A stretch of 64,000 nt of DNA, taken from positions 14,260,001 to 14,324,000 of the forward strand of contig CM106585.1 of assembly GCA_048013815.1 (NCBI GenBank). The letters run 5' to 3'. This document shows, in pieces, positions 57,927 to 64,000 of the stretch (within the stretch, counting starts at the first letter, position 1; every line of letters begins with the position of its first letter). The notes under the pieces were generated by a model. It was given only the letters and a program-made list of their open reading frames with translations, did not search any database and was not told where the DNA came from. Origin of the DNA: Setoptus koraiensis (Eukaryota; Arthropoda). The position numbers and the translations under genes were made by a program.

Positions 57927-59210
57927 ACACACAATTGGGCCCGAAGAATGGGCAATTCTCTATGACGTTCTCTATGGCAATAGCAACGTCATGATGACAA
58001 AAATACGTTTCGCCCCCGTTTTGTACGCGGGGCCCCAAACAGACTCAACGACACGCGTTTCTCGTCCGTGCTCCCACCCTCCTTCCCCTGCTCCCCTATA
58101 TACCTAACGTTAATCATCTATTGCGCATGCCCGCCAACAGCATCAAGGTATGCCACACAATATACACGTTCGAAGGGGCGAATCTGCGCCAGAAAAGTCT
58201 CGAATGGTCTCGACTATTCTCCTGCCTGCTCCCCCATATGATTGTGCCTCTGACATTGTGAGGTTCCTACGGTCTATCTAATTTTGGGTTTTTACGCGAT
58301 ACCTTCATTGGATTGATTCCTCGTACGTACACAAACATACACACTAGACCATACTTATCGACAGACATACCCCGTACACCGTGGCAACCCCATGGACTGC
58401 ACTGTGAATTTTTCCAGATGCCCTCCATGCTTAGTTCAAAGCAATCACGCTTGGAGTCGCTCGAGAAACTGGTGGCCAGTGTACGTCAGTCTCCCCTTTT
58501 TTCCTTCTTGGTCAATTGATTGGATAAGTCCGTTCAAGAATGCAGATATAAACTTGTAGACCTCGAGATTTCGGCAATATACAAGCGACAAGCATGGGGC
58601 AAAAATTAGGCGCGCACACGTTACATAAAGTGGTCGCTTGACAAATGACACCAGACGGAAATGTTGTGTACGCTGGACCCCCTCGCGACTTTTAACACAA
58701 TGTGCTGCAACGCACAAAATTGCATATTATAGACCCAATTCGTCAGAACCCAATCCACTGTGCGCTTGTATATCCAATCAGCCATAGAATATAAAGCGCT
58801 GTTCCGAGAAACTGAAGCATGAATGAACTATGCAACACACACAAATGGCCTCTGTTTTTTTTTCTTCGCGCTCCTAAGCCAAGTTATTGCCGAGCACACA
58901 AAGGGGCGCGTTCTGTTCGGTTGCAACTGGGAATTACAGTTAGTGCAGTCGAAAAAAAAAAGAATCCAACTACATTGTGTATTTTGATGGTGAAACACTT
59001 TAATTGTGCGAACATTTTTTGGCCCCATTTCACAAACGAACAAAAGCGACAACAACATTGGAAAATTTGTTTGATTTGTGCTTGTGCAGATGGCGTGCCA
59101 GTACGTGACATCCGCCCGAATACCGAGCCGAAGGGAACCAAGCAATTCGACTTGTTAGAAATGGTTGGACTTGTTTATGGGTGCTCTGTAGCTAGCGACT
59201 TTCAAGTGCA

Positions 59211-59264
59211 ATCGGACAAAGCAACGTTTGCAGTTCGGACACTGCAAACGTTGCTTTGTCCGAT
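59211..59264. repeat. Perfect 24-bp inverted repeat with 6-nt loop
   Basis: 59211-59234 is the exact reverse complement of 59241-59264, with loop TCGGAC (59235-59240). The loop hexamer also occurs inside the left stem. It is intergenic, between X11 and RFX. Confidence 0.95.
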
Positions 59265-59694
59265 CACTGATTGGCTACAGAACATTTATGCTCGTCATGG
59301 TGATGATGCAATCTGTCTTCGTTGTGGGCTACCTGGCGTAAACAAAACAAGATGTGTAATGATGAGGTGATTAAGTCGCGCTGATTGGGCCGCGCGCATT
59401 CCGTTTATGAACTACAAATGCAACTAAAGCACAAATCGTGCCTACTGCGGGCAGCGCCTCCACTGAACTTATGGCTCACAAAGCAGACAAAATACCCAAT
59501 ACAGCGGCACACTGAGCACTATATTTAGCATTCTGTAATTCTGGGTACAGCACACCGAACCCAATCGAACTAGTTTGCGTAGCTTGCTGGTCAGTGAAAC
59601 ATATTCGATGTCACCCGATTCCCAGTGAAAAATCTAACTATCGAATAGCTTGAAAAACGTAACATAGTAAACAACACATAATAGAGTTCACATT

Positions 59695-59700
59695 TTTATT
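59695..59700 (-). terminator. Polyadenylation signal of RFX
   Basis: AATAAA on the minus strand, only about 4 bp past the RFX stop codon, implying a 3' UTR of a few tens of bases. Confidence 0.45.
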
Positions 59701-59704
59701 TAAA

Positions 59705-61420
59705 CTATACTGAGGTTTGACCGTTGTCATAATCAATCCAATCGTTAGCCTCACAAAGAAGCTGAGTGGGCGTCTTACCCTGGGCCTGAGCTAACTGACA
59801 TACGACCAGATAGAAAATGTACTCATCAAACAATAATCTTATGAGATGGAATGATCCAAATGACGAAGAAGACCTTAATGTGAGATCTTTCATAATTAAG
59901 GAACTGTAGAAATTCCATCTAAGCAAGAAACGCCTGGCAGATTCGATATCGCCTTCCCGTATATTGGATTTCACTAAATCTCGACACCAGTCATCCCAAA
60001 CTTCCGAGGGTTTAGGACTATGGATCAGCACCATGAATTTCGATACAATCTGGTCGGGCACATCACTGGCACATCTTGTGATGAGAGTCGCTTGATTCTG
60101 GACATCTTTGAGATCTACGCGGCCAAGGTCCATATACATCTGCTGCATGGTAGCCTTACTATCCCAAACTGGTCTAGCCGATGTGGCCAAATGATTCAAA
60201 GCCGTGTATCGTCGTAACGTGTATCCTAGAGCTCGCGCTGCCTTAGACTTAGCTGAAGAGAAACTGGATCCATAATCTTGCACAGCCTTTTCCATCCAAG
60301 GACCTATATTTTTGGCAAACTGTCTTATTTCTTGATTTAGTTCTCTTGGAACAGGAGATAGGAGATCTGGTAGTAGACCTGTTTCAATGGCTGAATATAA
60401 ATTATGATCTGTTTGGACAATCCAGTCGTTTAATATGGAGTTCGACATAGTCAATCGATATAGTACTTTAAAATTAATTTCAGATGATTCGTCTGGATGC
60501 CAGAACTTATACCATATCCTTTCGACTTCATTAAACCTCAGGTTGAATATAGACTCGATTAATTCGCGATAGTGAGCTTGGTACATCTTTTCAAAAGTAG
60601 TCAACATATCTGGGGACACAACACCATTGTAGGAGCCGTCGATGATTTGTTCATTAAGCGGCAACCAGTTATCATCGACTAGGCTACTGAATTCTGAAAT
60701 TAAATAGGATTGCAGTACGTTATGGTTGACCGCGTGATGTGTGTGAACGTCTTGAGGAGAATCAACTTCATTGTTATCATCCAAGTTGGTATCATCAGTG
60801 TCAATGTTGTTCGATAGAGAGGAGCTGGCCGAAGTTCTTAGTTTCTTTCTCGGGCTATCACCAACACTAGCGTCAGTTTTAGAGTTGGAAGAATCGTTGT
60901 GTTCTTCCCGTTGGTTACAGTCTGAGTTTGGTCCCAACAATGACAAGTTGGACTTGATCTTTATACCATAATAATGGTATCTCGAGTTTCCACGTGTACC
61001 TAAACGTCTAGTCTTGAGATTGGCGAACACTGACCGAATAAGTTTGCCAAAGGAAGCTGGATTAACTGGTTCTACATTACATTTGGAACAAAAGTTCTGA
61101 TAATGCATATAAACTATAGAGCGAGCGATTGATTCTCCATCAACCATTTCGTAAGTGTCCAAGAGCCACTCTATAATATAACTAAGGCCTTCGGAAACTC
61201 CCTCAATTTGCTTATGCCTGGTCCCTTTCTTGAAGTGATTCACCGACATGATATGACTGTTGGCCGAGGGCATCTCGATATGGTCGCCATGGTTGTTATC
61301 CGCTATGTTTTGGATTGCCATCATGTTATTTCCATGATCTATTATGGTCTGATTAGCGTTAATATTGTGTTGTTGATGATTAGAGTTGTTATTGTTTGCT
61401 GCAAAGTAAAGTGAATGCAT
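59705..61420 (-). CDS. Rfx: RFX-family winged-helix transcription factor
   Basis: 571 aa in one exon from ATG 61420. RFX proteins bind X-box palindromes and switch on ciliary genes such as BBS and IFT genes (DAF-19 in worm, Rfx in fly). The winged-helix domain (about 65-155) runs from YIIEWLLDTYEMVDGESIAR through VNPASFGKLIRSVFANLKTR to RLGTRGNSRYHYYGIKIK, the DNA-contacting recognition region. After an acidic Ser/Asp-rich linker, residues ~240-560 contain the family's conserved B/C/dimerisation regions, ending RLLFDEYIFYLVVCQLAQAQ then GKTPTQLL. It is shorter than human RFX3 (749 aa), lacking most of the Gln-rich N-terminal activation region, which could lie in an unseen upstream exon. BBS2, a standard RFX target, is 22 kb away. 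Confidence 0.95.
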   Translation of the reverse strand: MHSLYFAANNNNSNHQQHNINANQTIIDHGNNMMAIQNIADNNHGDHIEMPSANSHIMSVNHFKKGTRHKQIEGVSEGLSYIIEWLLDTYEMVDGESIARSIVYMHYQNFCSKCNVEPVNPASFGKLIRSVFANLKTRRLGTRGNSRYHYYGIKIKSNLSLLGPNSDCNQREEHNDSSNSKTDASVGDSPRKKLRTSASSSLSNNIDTDDTNLDDNNEVDSPQDVHTHHAVNHNVLQSYLISEFSSLVDDNWLPLNEQIIDGSYNGVVSPDMLTTFEKMYQAHYRELIESIFNLRFNEVERIWYKFWHPDESSEINFKVLYRLTMSNSILNDWIVQTDHNLYSAIETGLLPDLLSPVPRELNQEIRQFAKNIGPWMEKAVQDYGSSFSSAKSKAARALGYTLRRYTALNHLATSARPVWDSKATMQQMYMDLGRVDLKDVQNQATLITRCASDVPDQIVSKFMVLIHSPKPSEVWDDWCRDLVKSNIREGDIESARRFLLRWNFYSSLIMKDLTLRSSSSFGSFHLIRLLFDEYIFYLVVCQLAQAQGKTPTQLLCEANDWIDYDNGQTSV

Positions 61421-62234
61421 CTTGACTTGACTAGTAGATGTTGTTCGTCACTTTTTTTTGCAAAGATAATCTTATTTTCAACAAAAACGAAGTAACTTGA
61501 TGTTTGAACACAGGTAGTCTATTATTAAAAATTATGATGTTTGGCTAGATTGTTGTACCCAAGTGAAAGTTGGGGTATATACACAAATGTTGTTGTGTTT
61601 CGTAGGAATAGTGCAGTATGACAACTGAAATGACTAGTTCATGGATGCAATTACACTGGGCAACTTGTTGATGTCGATTACAATTTTTTTTTGCTGTTAT
61701 GATGATGATGATTGAGAGTAGTAGTAGTGATGGTGCTATACAGATACACAGACACACACACACACACTTACACGCACATACACAAACAATATTAGCTATA
61801 TTTGTTATAATTAAACAACAAGTTTTATCGCTTCGTTTCCAGGACAACAATATCATAGATTTAGCCTACTATTCCTCTGTTGTGTTTCATAAAGATCCAC
61901 AAGATTATACAAATATGCTTGCTAGTTGATGGTTCAATCGAGAGATGTATATAGCTACTATTGTAATAAATAGTTGTTATTATATGGACTAGTGTAGTGC
62001 CTATCAGTTAGTGCAATAATAATAATGTTGCGTGGCCGCCGCTAGTGTAGTCATTAGGCTGCTGTAATCATAGCTCGCACTATTCCTTTGGTCGAATGGT
62101 GTTGAGCTATTGTTGTTTGCAATAATTAGAGAGTGGTTCGATGGCTGGTGACATGATCCGAACAACCGGTGATGAGCGAATGAATTATTGTTTTTGGAGC
62201 TTGCAAGTATGATGTGTGTGAGTCGTGTGCGTGA

Positions 62235-62267
62235 GTGTGTGTATATATATATATATATATGTGTGTG
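62235..62267. repeat. (GT)n(AT)n(GT)n microsatellite
   Basis: Compound dinucleotide run with an uninterrupted AT core. Confidence 0.85.
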
Positions 62268-62943
62268 ATAAACTCCTGATAAATTGAGTCTATTTCCGTT
62301 CCTGATAGGCAATGTTGTTATTTATTGTTTTATAATGTCGTTTTTTCTTAATGAGATTGAAAATGTGACTCTGTGAATAGACTTCGGGGGCGCTTCTGTT
62401 CCTCGAATGGGTTCACTAGGATCTTTTCTCGAATATAAAAATAATAGTAGTATGCATACGCAGACGTGATGTCTCTTGTTTTAAATAATATCGGGTTATT
62501 TGCTTCGTTCATCGATTAATTTCCATTTAATATTACTATTGTCTGCTTTACAACGAGTGCTGTTGTTGCTGTTGCAAGAGATTGCCAATCAGGCAAGCAC
62601 AATATTACAGAACGGAATAGCCAAGCCTCTTGTTGGACCCGCTTAGGCCGCAGGTATTATTATTGTTTTGTTCTAGCAAAGATTTTACTATTGATAATGG
62701 TGACCATGTGTGTGTGTGTCTAAATAGTATATTCAATATAAATTAATTCTTTATCCGTTTATCCATCTGCTCGGCTCGCTGATCCAGTTGTTCTACATAT
62801 CAGACTAGTGATGGTATAGACACACAAATAACACATATTTCACTAGTGTCATTTTGTTCTCTTGCTTCAACGTGTTTGTCTGCTATGCATTGCGAGCTGC
62901 TCGTTGCTAGGAGACGTGCGGCACTGTTTGTCACAAACAGTTT

Positions 62944-62996
62944 GTGAGTGTGTGTGTGTGTGTGTGTGCGTGTGTGTGCGTGTGTGTGCGTGTGTG
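62944..62996. repeat. (GT)n microsatellite with GTGC interruptions
   Basis: About 53 bp of GT repeats, the later part in a repeating GTGTGTGTGC pattern. Confidence 0.9.
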
Positions 62997-64000
62997 CAAG
63001 CGTTAGTGCGTCAATATCGAACTAACAGCCGAGTTGCTGCAGGCTGCAGCTGTACAAAAGGTTGAAATGTCGCTTGCAAAAAGCCTCTATTATGTGCAAT
63101 GTTGCACACATGTATTCACAAGCGCATGGCGCCATATCTATTCGTCTATACAGACTGCATCAGACACGAAATAGACAAACTCATGTGCGCAGTTTGGCGC
63201 GAGCCAACCATGGTACAATGTAAAAAGTGCACACGCTAACTAGACTAGATGTGACACTGTGTGCTTTGCATAAACTGTTGGACGTTGAACTGTTTCAATT
63301 GTGAATGAAATAATGGCGCCTCTAGTGAACAACCACACAATATAGTCGAATTATTGTTCAGGTATAACCAATGTTTCTTATCTAATCAAAACTGAAACTC
63401 TTGCGCCATGCGTGTCTGCTTCGACGGGCCCTTCCAAGCAAACACTCAAGTTCATTATCCCTCAAAGTGCGAGACACAAGTTTGTTGATAGTTTTGCCCA
63501 AAGATATGAATAGATCGTGGAAGCCGAGTGAGAAAAGGCTCGAATCAGTTAGCGGATAAGTCTCCATAGGAATGGGTGCCTGGTAGATGTTTACTATAGA
63601 ACTAGACCTGATTGGGCACCATTCTTACAAGGAAACCCCGCCGGGTGATCCACTGGGATTAGGTTCTCGCTGGTCTGGTTCGACTCAGCTCGAGCAACTG
63701 AGTAAAATGAGCGCATCTAGCCCCAACTTTTTCCGACTTTTTGCAATAAATCGATGGAATTTTCCAATTTTCAGACCCCCCTTAGATTTCGTGGTTGATG
63801 CCTCTAGAGCATGAACAGATGAAAATAAGCAGATGAAAAATTTGAGGCAGTGCAGAAAGTTGGGAAAAGTCGTGGCTAGGTATATAGTCCACAATGAATC
63901 AACAGTAGCTTTTATGAACTCTGCTGACCGAGAGCTACGAGAAATGACCACCCTTACATCCGCTCTATCGCTATTGGTGCACCTGAAGCAGTAGCGATGG

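Larger units (their letters stand above)
57188..59704. other. Intergenic region between X11 and RFX
   Basis: About 2.5 kb. It contains ATT/AAT runs (57500-57560), a CA microsatellite and a perfect 24-bp hairpin (both listed separately). Scattered ORFs have no recognisable motifs. The left part should hold the X11 promoter. Confidence 0.6.
61421..64000. other. Region upstream of RFX, no confident gene
   Basis: About 2.6 kb to the window end. It includes a CA run (61751-61767), mixed GT/TA runs (62235-62267) and a long GT tract (62944-62996). Minus-strand ORFs at 63382..63567 and 63685..63951 have no recognisable motif and may be chance or parts of a gene beyond the window. Confidence 0.5.

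Noticed and set aside
63382-63951. Two minus-strand ORFs at the window end
   Set aside because: No recognisable domain; cannot be separated from chance without sequence beyond the window.

Overview
This window is nuclear DNA from an arthropod, most likely a chelicerate and probably a mite. The evidence is a muscle myosin heavy chain gene with insect/crustacean-style mutually exclusive exons, a gustatory-type seven-pass receptor, and a soluble, bacterial-type UDP-glycosyltransferase of the kind known from spider mites. Genes are intron-poor, and most introns are about 100-350 bp with GT-AG ends. Coding density is high in 25-62 kb and lower in 0-25 kb. The species cannot be named from the sequence. 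I see no intact transposon, LTR element, rRNA, tRNA or CRISPR array.

Layout from left to right: gustatory-like receptor (-, 34-2325); UDP-glycosyltransferase (+, 4970-6355); uridine phosphorylase (+, 9736-11026); a neuropeptide-type GPCR with an enormous third intracellular loop (-, 11246-21366); papain-family cysteine protease (+, 25420-26835); a chimeric gene joining the Spt5 N-terminus to a SAP130 C-terminal domain (+, 27781-28593); full-length Spt5 (-, 28825-32049); Cdc20/fizzy (+, 32960-34540); BBS2 (+, 34909-37931); muscle myosin heavy chain with four pairs of alternative exons (-, 38667-49142); SNIP1 (+, 51536-52099); X11/Mint (APBA) (-, 52136-57187); and an RFX transcription factor (-, 59705-61420).

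The most striking structure is a large inverted repeat (27168-27879 against 31951-32661, about 99% identical). It carries the promoter, 5' leader and first 33 codons of Spt5. One arm drives the real Spt5. The other drives a new gene whose body is the Sin3-corepressor subunit SAP130 C-terminal domain. Identity stops abruptly at codon 33 and then falls to roughly 75%, which suggests gene conversion between the arms. Recombination between the arms would flip the two gene bodies without breaking either.

Other links between genes: an RFX gene sits in the same window as its classical ciliary target BBS2, and BBS2 has a near-perfect X-box about 150 bp upstream of its start codon. SNIP1 and X11 converge with only 36 bp between their stop codons. 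Myosin could produce 16 isoforms from exon pairs equivalent to Drosophila exons 7, 9, 11 and 15. Splice joins given below were worked out by hand from sequence and reading phase.
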